In this document: in pieces, positions 1 through 6,347 of the stretch
Numbering within the stretch: position 1 is the first letter of the stretch
How the letters are laid out: each line of letters starts with the position of its first letter
Source of the DNA: an uncultured Aquincola sp.
GTDB taxonomy: Bacteria > Pseudomonadota > Gammaproteobacteria > Burkholderiales > Burkholderiaceae
DNA length: 6,815 nt
Reading direction: 5' to 3'
Assembly: GCA_937883885.1 (NCBI GenBank)
Contig: CAKZXL010000706.1
Span: 1-6,815 of the forward strand
Notes under the pieces: model-generated
Told to the model about the DNA's origin: nothing
What the model saw: only the letters and a program-made list of their open reading frames with translations
Database searches by the model: none
Translations under genes and position numbers: made by a program

Positions 1-555
1 GAGAACCAGACGCCCAACCGCGTCACCCTCACCGCCACCGACCACGACGCCATCATCGGCACCATCACCGTGGGCCTCGACGGGCCGGAAGGCCTGCACG
101 CGGAAGACACCTTCGGCCCCGAAGTGGCTCAGCTGCGTGCGGCGGGCCACCGCATCTGCGAATTCACCAAGCTGGCGATGGACCCGGTGTCGGGCGCCAA
201 GCAGGTGTTGGCCTCGCTGTTCCACGTGGCCTACATCGTGGCCTACCGGTTCAAGGGCTTCGACACGCTGCTGATCGAGGTCAACCCCCGCCACGTCAAC
301 TACTACGTGCGCATGCTGGGCTGCAAGGTGCTGGGCCCCGAGCGCATGAACCGCCGCGTCAATGCGCCGGCGGTGCTGCTGCACCTGGACTTCGGCTACA
401 CGCTGCAGCAGATCGCCAAGTTCGGCGGCCAGCCCGAGCTGTCGGCCACCGAGCGTTCGCTCTACCCGTTCTCGTTCTCGCTGACGGAAGAGGCCGGCAT
501 CATCAGCCGGCTGCAGAAGTCGAACTGGTCGACCGACCGGCCGATGGGGTCCTGA
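1..555 (+). CDS. FeeM-like N-acyl amino acid synthase / GNAT-fold acyltransferase, 3' part only
   Basis: The reading frame is open from base 1 to a TGA at 553-555, giving 184 visible residues; the start lies outside the window. The part seen resembles the N-acyl amino acid synthase (FeeM) family, GNAT-fold enzymes that move an acyl chain from acyl-ACP or acyl-CoA to an amino group. The supporting features are a strand-like segment ICEFTKLAMD at visible residues 52-61, a helix with LASLFHVAYIVAYR after it, and the block EVNPRHVNYYVRMLG at about 93-107, which matches the family's conserved NPRH...YY.RMLG signature. The last 40 residues are less conserved in such proteins. I see no signal peptide or membrane segment in this part. 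The acyl donor and the acceptor cannot be read from sequence. Relatives include autoinducer-synthase-like enzymes, but nothing here suggests quorum sensing. It converges on cysB and is unlikely to share its transcript. Confidence 0.72.
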   Translation, partial: ENQTPNRVTLTATDHDAIIGTITVGLDGPEGLHAEDTFGPEVAQLRAAGHRICEFTKLAMDPVSGAKQVLASLFHVAYIVAYRFKGFDTLLIEVNPRHVNYYVRMLGCKVLGPERMNRRVNAPAVLLHLDFGYTLQQIAKFGGQPELSATERSLYPFSFSLTEEAGIISRLQKSNWSTDRPMGS

Positions 556-580
556 GCGCCCGCAAGGGCGCAGGGCTCAG
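552..580. terminator. Hairpin between convergent genes, covering both stop codons
   Basis: GCGCCC at 556-561 and GGGCGC at 566-571 form a perfect 6-bp stem around a GCAA loop, a stable GNRA-type tetraloop on the + strand RNA. An outer pairing, CTGAGC at 552-557 with GCTCAG at 575-580, can stack on a shortened inner stem and leaves a 5-base bulge. The structure spans the whole 21-base gap and takes in both the TGA of the acyltransferase gene and the TGA of cysB. It has no T tract on either side, so it is not a classical Rho-independent terminator. It more likely protects 3' ends or pauses polymerase for both converging transcripts. Confidence 0.5.
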
Positions 581-1521
581 ATGTCGAAGCTGGAGCCGGC
601 GCTGGACTGCAGCGCCTGTTCCACCACCGCCCGCCCCAGCGGCGGCGCGAAGGTCTCGATGAAGGCGTAGGCGTAGTCGCGCAGAAAGCTGCCGCGGCGC
701 ACCGCCAGCCGGGTCATGTTGGCGGCGAACAGGTGCCGCGCATCCAGCGCCGTGAGGTGGCGGTCGCGCTCTTCGTCGTAGGCGATGGCCGCCACGATGC
801 CCACGCCCAGCCCCAGTTCCACATAGGTCTTGATGACGTCGGCGTCCATCGCCGTCAGCACCACCTGCGGCTGCAGGCCGTGGCGCTCGAAGGCCTCGTC
901 GATGTGGCCGCGGCCGGTGTAGCCGGCTTCATAGGTCACCAGCGGGTAGGCGGCCACGCTTTGCAGCGTCAGGCTGTCCAGCGCGGTCAGCGGATGCCCC
1001 GGCGGCGTGATGACGACGTGGGTCCAGCGGTAGCAGGGCAGGGCCACCAGTTCGTCGTACTGCGTCAAGGCCTCGGTGGCCACGCCGATGTCGGCGCTGC
1101 CGTCCAGCAGCATCTGCGCCACCTGCTGCGGCGAGCCCTGGTGCATGTGCAGCGTGACGTCGGGGTGCGAATTGCGGAAGTCGCGCACCGCCGTGGGCAG
1201 CGCATAACGCGCCTGCGAGTGCGTGGCCGCGATGGTGAGCGTGCCGCTGCCGGCACGGGCGAAGTTGTCGCCCGCGCGGCGCAGGTTGTCGGCCTCCATC
1301 AGCATGCGCTCGACGATGGGCAGCACGGTGGCGCCGGGGGCGGTGAGCCCGGTCAGGCGCTTGCCGGCGCGCACGAACAGCTCGATGCCGAGCTCTTCCT
1401 CCAGCTCGCGGATCTGCCGGCTGACGCCGGGCTGCGAGGTGTGCAGGGCTTCGGCCACCGACGTCAGGTTGAAGCCCTGGCGCACGGTTTCCCGGACAGA
1501 TCGCAACTGCTGGAAGTTCAA
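577..1521 (-). CDS. cysB: CysB-family LysR-type transcriptional regulator
   Basis: This 314-residue protein matches CysB, the LysR-type activator of sulfate uptake and cysteine synthesis that responds to N-acetylserine/O-acetylserine and sulfate-related ligands. The N-terminal winged helix-turn-helix lies at residues 1-60, with the recognition region around TSQPGVSRQIRELEEELG (28-45). The effector domain runs from about 93 to 300. Residues that bind sulfate in enterobacterial CysB, as I recall them, fall at the same numbers: T100, Q103, T149 (GVATE) and T202 (GYTGR); position 102 is Ser instead of Thr. HMHQGSP (126-131 region) and TDADVIKTY-like TAMDADVIKTY are also typical. The start is TTG at 1521-1519, which gives the canonical MNFQQLR N-terminus. 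Upstream in frame there is no ATG, GTG or TTG before a stop at 1569-1567, and the ribosome site is weak. A Cbl/SsuR-type paralogue that governs sulfonate use cannot be excluded, because no cys or ssu genes are visible nearby. Confidence 0.88.
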   Translation of the reverse strand: MNFQQLRSVRETVRQGFNLTSVAEALHTSQPGVSRQIRELEEELGIELFVRAGKRLTGLTAPGATVLPIVERMLMEADNLRRAGDNFARAGSGTLTIAATHSQARYALPTAVRDFRNSHPDVTLHMHQGSPQQVAQMLLDGSADIGVATEALTQYDELVALPCYRWTHVVITPPGHPLTALDSLTLQSVAAYPLVTYEAGYTGRGHIDEAFERHGLQPQVVLTAMDADVIKTYVELGLGVGIVAAIAYDEERDRHLTALDARHLFAANMTRLAVRRGSFLRDYAYAFIETFAPPLGRAVVEQALQSSAGSSFDI

Positions 1522-1624
1522 GGGCGGACGCTCGCTGATGAGAGCGCCGCATTTTGTTAGCCGTTTTTATGCGAAAGAACTACTTATTGCGCCTTAGCAT
1601 ATTTGTTGGGCGCATAAGAGTGGC
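1522..1624 (-). promoter_or_regulatory. AT-rich cysB leader and probable promoter/operator region
   Basis: This is the only clearly AT-rich stretch in the window, especially 1551-1620, and it lies between the stop of mnmA and the start of cysB, both on the - strand. Read on the - strand, a possible -10 element TATGCT lies at 1598-1593, and CATAAA at 1572-1567 is another; neither has a good -35, so exact promoter placement is unsure. Words of the form TTATGCG/TTATTGCG occur at 1567-1573 and 1584-1591, with the inverse CGCATAA at 1611-1617. LysR-family genes usually regulate themselves, so CysB binding here is the natural guess. Confidence 0.5.
1583..1618. repeat. Inverted repeat upstream of cysB (candidate CysB operator or weak hairpin)
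   Basis: CTTATTGCGCC at 1583-1593 and GGCGCATAAG at 1609-1618 are reverse complements except for one extra T in the first arm. They flank a 15-base AT-rich spacer. The ends TTAT...ATAA suit a LysR-type dyad, and the size is right for a regulator bound to one face of the DNA. As RNA from mnmA it could also fold into a stem with a long loop starting seven bases after the stop codon, but the T-rich tail after it on the - strand is poor. An operator is therefore more likely than a terminator. Confidence 0.55.
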
Positions 1625-2731
1625 TCACCCTGCTGCGGAAATCACGCCACCACCCAGGCACACCTCGCCGTCGTACAGCACGGCCGACTGGCCCGGCGTC
1701 ACCGCCCACTGCGGCTCGTCGAAGCGCAGGCCGAAGCTGCCGTCCTCGCGCAGCTCGAAGCGGCAGCTGGCGTCGCTCTGCCGGTAGCGGGTCTTGGCCG
1801 CGCAGTCGGCCAGCGCCGGCGGCGTGCCGGCGATCCAGCTGGTGTCGGCCGCACTCAGTGCGGGCGACTGCAGCCACGGGTGGTCGTGGCCCTGCACCAC
1901 CACCAGCACGTTGCGCTTCAAGTCCTTGCGTGCCACGTACCAGGGCGCATGCTCGCCCTGCGGACCCTGCGCCGACTTCACGCCGCCGATGCCCAGGCCC
2001 TGGCGCTGGCCCAGGGTGTAGAAGCTCAGGCCCACGTGCTGGCCGACCACGCGGCCGTTTTCGTCCTCGATGCGGCCGGGCGCATGCTGCAGGTAGCGGT
2101 TCAGGAACTCGCGGAACGGCCGCTCACCGATGAAGCAGATGCCGGTCGAGTCCTTCTTCTTGGCGTTCGGCAGGCCGATCTGCTCGGCGATGCGCCGCAC
2201 CTCGGTCTTGTGCAGCTCGCCCACCGGAAACAGCGTGCGGCTGAGTTGCGCCTGCGACAGCCGGTGCAGGAAGTAGCTCTGGTCCTTGCCCGGGTCCAGG
2301 CCCTTGAGCAGCTCGAAGCGGCCGTCCACCTCGCGCACGCGGGCGTAGTGGCCGGTGGCGATCTTCTCGGCGCCCAGGCGCATCGCGTGGTCGAGGAAGG
2401 CCTTGAACTTGATCTCGGCGTTGCACAGCACGTCGGGGTTGGGCGTGCGGCCGGCGCCGTATTCGCGCAGGAATTCGGCGAACACCCGGTCCTTGTACTC
2501 GGCCGCGAAGTTCACGTGCTCCAGCTCGATGCCGATGACGTCGGCCACCGACGCGGCGTCCAGGAAGTCCTGGCGCGTGCTGCAGTACTCGCTGTCGTCG
2601 TCGTCTTCCCAGTTCTTCATGAAGATGCCGACGACCTCGTAGCCCTGCTGCTTGAGCAGCCAGGCCGTCACCGCCGAGTCGACGCCGCCCGACAGGCCCA
2701 CCACCACACGCTGCTTGTTCCTCGTTTCCAT
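1625..2731 (-). CDS. mnmA: tRNA-specific 2-thiouridylase MnmA
   Basis: MnmA uses ATP to adenylate C2 of uridine 34 in Lys, Glu and Gln tRNAs, then inserts sulfur passed to it as persulfide; it acts in the cytoplasm. From the ATG at 2731 the protein has 368 residues, normal for the family. The PP-loop SGGVDS is at residues 14-19. The catalytic nucleophile is C103 in [12 protein letters not shown], and the persulfide cysteine is C199 in [11 protein letters not shown]; both sit almost exactly where they do in E. coli (102 and 199). GHYAR (127-131) and GKDQSYFL (148-155) are tRNA/ATP-contact blocks, and a C-terminal beta-barrel ends in [10 protein letters not shown]. An in-frame ATG at 2758-2756 would add nine residues (MAAARDNPR), overlaps the nudJ stop as TGATG, and has GAGG about ten bases upstream. 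I chose 2731 because family members start just before this lysine-rich lead-in, but translational coupling from 2758 is possible. The frame stays open far upstream only because of high GC. Confidence 0.97.
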   Translation of the reverse strand: METRNKQRVVVGLSGGVDSAVTAWLLKQQGYEVVGIFMKNWEDDDDSEYCSTRQDFLDAASVADVIGIELEHVNFAAEYKDRVFAEFLREYGAGRTPNPDVLCNAEIKFKAFLDHAMRLGAEKIATGHYARVREVDGRFELLKGLDPGKDQSYFLHRLSQAQLSRTLFPVGELHKTEVRRIAEQIGLPNAKKKDSTGICFIGERPFREFLNRYLQHAPGRIEDENGRVVGQHVGLSFYTLGQRQGLGIGGVKSAQGPQGEHAPWYVARKDLKRNVLVVVQGHDHPWLQSPALSAADTSWIAGTPPALADCAAKTRYRQSDASCRFELREDGSFGLRFDEPQWAVTPGQSAVLYDGEVCLGGGVISAAG

Positions 2732-2757
2732 GCGCGGATTGTCCCGCGCGGCCGCCA

Positions 2758-3252
2758 TCAGCGTTTGACCTCGGGCACGAAGACCGTGGGATCCACGGTG
2801 AGCACCTCCAGCGGGTAGCGCTTGCCGGCCAGGTGGTCGTCCAGGCAGCGCAGCAGCAGCGGGCTGCGGTGCGGCACCGGGCTGCGGCGGATTTCGTCGG
2901 GCGTCATCCACACCGTGCGCAGGATGCCGTCGTCCAGCACCCAGCCGGGCGCCGGCTCGCTGGCGGTGCCGGCAAAGGCCATGCGCAGGTAGGTCACGTC
3001 TTCGCCGGTGGCGGGCCGGTGGAAGCGCGAGAGGTACAGCCCCAGCAGGTACTGCGGCTGGAAGCTGCAGCCGGTTTCTTCCAGCGCCTCGCGGATGGCG
3101 CCCTGCACCGGCGATTCGCCGGGTTCCAGGTGGCCGGCCGGGTGGTTCAGGCGCACGCCTTCGGAGGTTTCCTCTTCGATCATCAGGTAGCGGCCCTGGT
3201 GTTCGATGACGGCGGCCACGGTCACGCTGATCGGGGGACGGCGGGAACTCAT
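2758..3252 (-). CDS. nudJ: NudJ-like Nudix hydrolase
   Basis: This 164-residue single-domain protein carries a complete Nudix box at residues 40-62, GHLEPGE then seven residues then REALEETGC. It supplies the Mg2+-binding glutamates for hydrolysis of a nucleoside diphosphate linked to another group. The rest resembles E. coli NudJ (YmfB): [19 protein letters not shown] near the start, PAGHLE at the box, and RYPLEVL near the end, matching RYPLEMI. NudJ is known to dephosphorylate nucleoside di- and triphosphates and the thiamin precursor HMP pyrophosphate; the substrate here is inferred from likeness. In E. coli nudJ also lies just upstream of mnmA, and that neighbourhood supports the call. 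The start is the ATG at 3252; no clear ribosome site precedes it. The stop TGA at 2760-2758 touches a possible mnmA start, so the two genes are very probably one transcript. Confidence 0.85.
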   Translation of the reverse strand: MSSRRPPISVTVAAVIEHQGRYLMIEEETSEGVRLNHPAGHLEPGESPVQGAIREALEETGCSFQPQYLLGLYLSRFHRPATGEDVTYLRMAFAGTASEPAPGWVLDDGILRTVWMTPDEIRRSPVPHRSPLLLRCLDDHLAGKRYPLEVLTVDPTVFVPEVKR

Positions 3253-3373
3253 GGCCGGATGGTAGCCGCGTGAACCATGACACGGACCGCAGGGGAACTT
3301 GTGTAAGCTGCCCCGCAACATGCCGCGCCAGAACGGCGGCCAGCAATTCATCACTGTTGGAGGAGATCCACCC
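3253..3373. promoter_or_regulatory. Divergent intergenic region between nudJ and pntAA
   Basis: These 121 bases separate two divergent transcripts, so they should hold promoters for both nudJ-mnmA and the pnt operon. For the + strand the best guess is ATGACA at 3277-3282 with TGTAAG at 3302-3307, but the 19-base spacing is longer than ideal. On the - strand I see no good sigma-70 pair. An in-frame ATG at 3320 could extend PntAA by 18 residues, but that stretch is unlike the family. No operator-like dyad stands out. Confidence 0.35.
3359..3366 (+). promoter_or_regulatory. Strong ribosome binding site that fixes the pntAA start
   Basis: GGAGGAGA at 3359-3366 ends seven bases before the ATG at 3374. 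It is one of the best Shine-Dalgarno sequences in the window and rules in favour of that ATG over the upstream in-frame ATG at 3320 and TTG at 3299. Confidence 0.85.
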
Positions 3374-4489
<1,116 letters not shown>

Positions 4490-4504
4490 CCCACGGAGCC
4501 CCTC

Positions 4505-4822
4505 ATGGACATCGTTTCGCACACCGTCACCAACCTCATCATCTTCGTGCTGGCCATCTACGTGGGCTACCACGTGGTGTGGACCGTCACCCCCGCGCTG
4601 CACACGCCGCTGATGGCGGTGACCAATGCCATCAGCGCCATCGTCATCGTGGGTGCCATGCTGGCCGCCGCGCTGACCGAGGGCGCACCGGCCAAGATCT
4701 TCGGCGTGCTGGCCGTGGCGCTGGCCGCGGTCAACGTCTTCGGTGGCTTCCTGGTCACCCGGCGCATGCTGGAGATGTTCAGGAAGAAGGAGCGCCCGGC
4801 CGCCAAGAAGGAGGGTGCATGA
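4505..4822 (+). CDS. pntAB: NAD(P) transhydrogenase subunit alpha part 2 (membrane subunit)
   Basis: This small 105-residue protein supplies the membrane helices that belong to the C-terminal end of PntA in fused enzymes. Three hydrophobic segments can be seen at about residues 9-28, 36-57 and 62-86, followed by a basic, lysine-rich cytoplasmic tail (RKKERPAAKKEGA). The family motif VTNAISAIVIVGA lies at 39-51 and the GGFLVTRRMLEMF end at 79-91 is typical. With PntB it forms the proton-conducting domain II in the inner membrane. A ribosome site GGAG at 4495-4498 lies six bases before the ATG. The stop overlaps the pntB start as ATGA, so the two membrane subunits are probably made by coupled translation and in equal amounts. 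Confidence 0.95.
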   Translation: MDIVSHTVTNLIIFVLAIYVGYHVVWTVTPALHTPLMAVTNAISAIVIVGAMLAAALTEGAPAKIFGVLAVALAAVNVFGGFLVTRRMLEMFRKKERPAAKKEGA

Positions 4823-6243
4823 GCCTCGACCTCGTCACGCTGCTCTACCTTGTCGCCAGCGTCTGCTTCATCCAGGCCTTGAAGGGCCTGAGCCATCCCA
4901 CCACCTCCATCCGCGGCAACCTGTTCGGCATGGCGGGCATGACCATCGCGGTGCTCACCACCGCGGCGCTCATCGTCAAGCTGGCCCAGGGCAGTGCCGG
5001 CGGCCTGGCCTGGGTGCTGCTGGGCCTGCTGGTCGGCGGCAGCGCCGGCGCGCTGATGGCCAAGCGGGTGGAGATGACCAAGATGCCCGAGCTGGTGGCC
5101 TTCATGCACAGCATGATCGGCCTGGCTGCGGTGTTCATCGCCGCGGCCGCGGTGATCGAGCCGCATGCCTTCGGCATCGCGCTCAAGGGCGACCCCATCC
5201 CCGGCGGCAACCGCATCGAGCTGGCGCTGGGTGCCTTCATCGGCGCGGTCACCTTCAGCGGCTCGGTCATCGCCTTCGGCAAGCTCAGCGGCAAGTACAA
5301 GTTCCGCCTGTTCCAGGGTGCGCCGGTGCAGTTCACGGGACAGCACATCCTCAATGCGCTGCTGGGCCTGGCGGCGGTGTTCTTCGTCTTCGGCTTCTGG
5401 CATTCGCAGAGCAGCCTGGACATCACGGCGGTCATTGTGCTGGGCTTCGTGCTGGGCGTGCTGCTCATCATCCCCATCGGCGGGGCCGACATGCCGGTGG
5501 TGGTGAGCATGCTCAACAGCTACTCGGGCTGGGCGGCGGCGGGCATCGGCTTCAGCCTCAACAACAGCATGCTGATCATCGCCGGCTCGCTGGTGGGCAG
5601 CTCGGGCGCCATCCTGAGCTACATCATGTGCAAGGCGATGAACCGCTCGTTCTTCAACGTCATCCTGGGCGGCTTCGGCGGTGATGCCACGGCGGCGGCG
5701 GCCGGCGCGCAGCAGCAGCGCAGCGTCAAGAGCGGCAGCGCCGACGACGCGGCCTTCATCATGGGCAATGCCGAGACGGTGGTCATCGTGCCGGGCTACG
5801 GCCTGGCGGTGGCGCGGGCGCAGCATGCGGTCAAGGAGCTGGCGGCCAAGCTCACCGCCAAGGGCGTGACGGTGAAGTACGCCATCCACCCGGTGGCCGG
5901 CCGCATGCCGGGCCACATGAACGTGCTGCTGGCCGAGGCCGAGGTGCCCTACGACCAGGTCTTCGAGATGGAGGACATCAACGGCGAGTTCGGCCAGGCC
6001 GACGTGGCCATCATCCTGGGCGCCAACGACGTGGTGAACCCGGCCGCGCACACCAAGGGCAGCCCGATCTACGGCATGCCGATCCTGGAGGCCTACAAGG
6101 CCAAGACGGTGATCGTGAACAAGCGCTCCATGGCCGCCGGCTACGCGGGCCTGGACAACGAGCTGTTCTACATGGACAAGACCATGATGGTCTTTGGCGA
6201 TGCTAAAAAAGTAGTGGAAGATATGGGCAAGGCCATCGAATAG
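4819..6243 (+). CDS. pntB: NAD(P) transhydrogenase subunit beta
   Basis: PntB (474 residues) joins a membrane domain with about nine hydrophobic segments (residues 5-285) to a soluble NADP(H)-binding domain III (about 305-474). Proton-channel residues are visible: H97 in VAFMHSMIGL corresponds to the essential His91 of E. coli PntB, and N233 in MPVVVSMLNSYSGWAAAG to its conserved Asn222. The GGFGGDA linker at 284-290 leads into domain III. There, VPGYGLAVARAQ at 324-335 is the NADP fold, GRMPGHMNVLLAEA at 361-374 and GANDVVNPAA at 401-410 contact the cofactor, and KRSMAAGYAG at 435-444 closes over it. The start is the ATG at 4819, inside the pntAB stop, with GGAGGG at 4810-4815. The codons for residues 462-469 (GCT AAA AAA GTA GTG GAA GAT ATG) are strikingly AT-rich against an otherwise GC-ending gene. 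The enzyme is expected to make NADPH using the proton gradient. Confidence 0.97.
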   Translation: MSLDLVTLLYLVASVCFIQALKGLSHPTTSIRGNLFGMAGMTIAVLTTAALIVKLAQGSAGGLAWVLLGLLVGGSAGALMAKRVEMTKMPELVAFMHSMIGLAAVFIAAAAVIEPHAFGIALKGDPIPGGNRIELALGAFIGAVTFSGSVIAFGKLSGKYKFRLFQGAPVQFTGQHILNALLGLAAVFFVFGFWHSQSSLDITAVIVLGFVLGVLLIIPIGGADMPVVVSMLNSYSGWAAAGIGFSLNNSMLIIAGSLVGSSGAILSYIMCKAMNRSFFNVILGGFGGDATAAAAGAQQQRSVKSGSADDAAFIMGNAETVVIVPGYGLAVARAQHAVKELAAKLTAKGVTVKYAIHPVAGRMPGHMNVLLAEAEVPYDQVFEMEDINGEFGQADVAIILGANDVVNPAAHTKGSPIYGMPILEAYKAKTVIVNKRSMAAGYAGLDNELFYMDKTMMVFGDAKKVVEDMGKAIE

Positions 6244-6260
6244 GCCGAGGTTCCGTCCCG

Positions 6261-6277
6261 GCCCGCGCTCTGCGGGC
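6261..6277 (+). repeat. Small perfect hairpin after pntB
   Basis: GCCCGC at 6261-6266 pairs with GCGGGC at 6272-6277 around a five-base loop, GCTCT. It lies 17 bases after the pntB stop and is followed by AAACCC rather than a T tract. It is probably a 3' stabilising stem that works with the terminator just downstream, not a terminator by itself. Confidence 0.5.
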
Positions 6278-6285
6278 AAACCCTT

Positions 6286-6315
6286 ACGGCGCCGCTCAGG
6301 CGCCGTTTTCGTTTT
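6286..6315 (+). terminator. Rho-independent terminator of the pnt operon
   Basis: ACGGCGCC at 6286-6293 and GGCGCCGT at 6299-6306 form a perfect, GC-rich 8-bp stem around GCTCA. A T-rich tail follows at once, TTTTCGTTTT at 6306-6315. This is the clearest intrinsic terminator in the window. The opposite strand lacks a T tract, so it acts only rightward. It lies 32 bases before the fadD start. Confidence 0.88.
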
Positions 6316-6347
6316 CATCCCAATCCGACTCCGGAGGAGACACATCC

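Noticed and set aside
733..1560. 275-codon open frame on the + strand opposite cysB
   Set aside because: Composition shadow of cysB; low-complexity product and no family resemblance.
3277..3306. Nine-codon ATG-to-TAA mini-frame upstream of pntAA (MTRTAGELV), a possible leader peptide
   Set aside because: No ribosome site, no run of a regulatory amino acid and no attenuator hairpin after it.
3320..3373. Upstream in-frame ATG for pntAA
   Set aside because: It lacks a good ribosome site and adds 18 residues unlike the family; the ATG at 3374 has GGAGGAGA at ideal spacing and gives the standard N-terminus.
6205..6211. A-run in pntB as a programmed frameshift site
   Set aside because: The six A are in phase as AAA AAA after GCT, which is not a canonical slippery heptamer, and no downstream alternative frame of interest exists; the encoded C-terminus is normal.
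4567..6345. Very long open frame on the - strand opposite pntAB and pntB (592 codons)
   Set aside because: It is the antisense of well-supported genes, the product is full of His, Arg, Gly and Ala with no recognisable domain, and such frames are expected opposite GC-ending codons.
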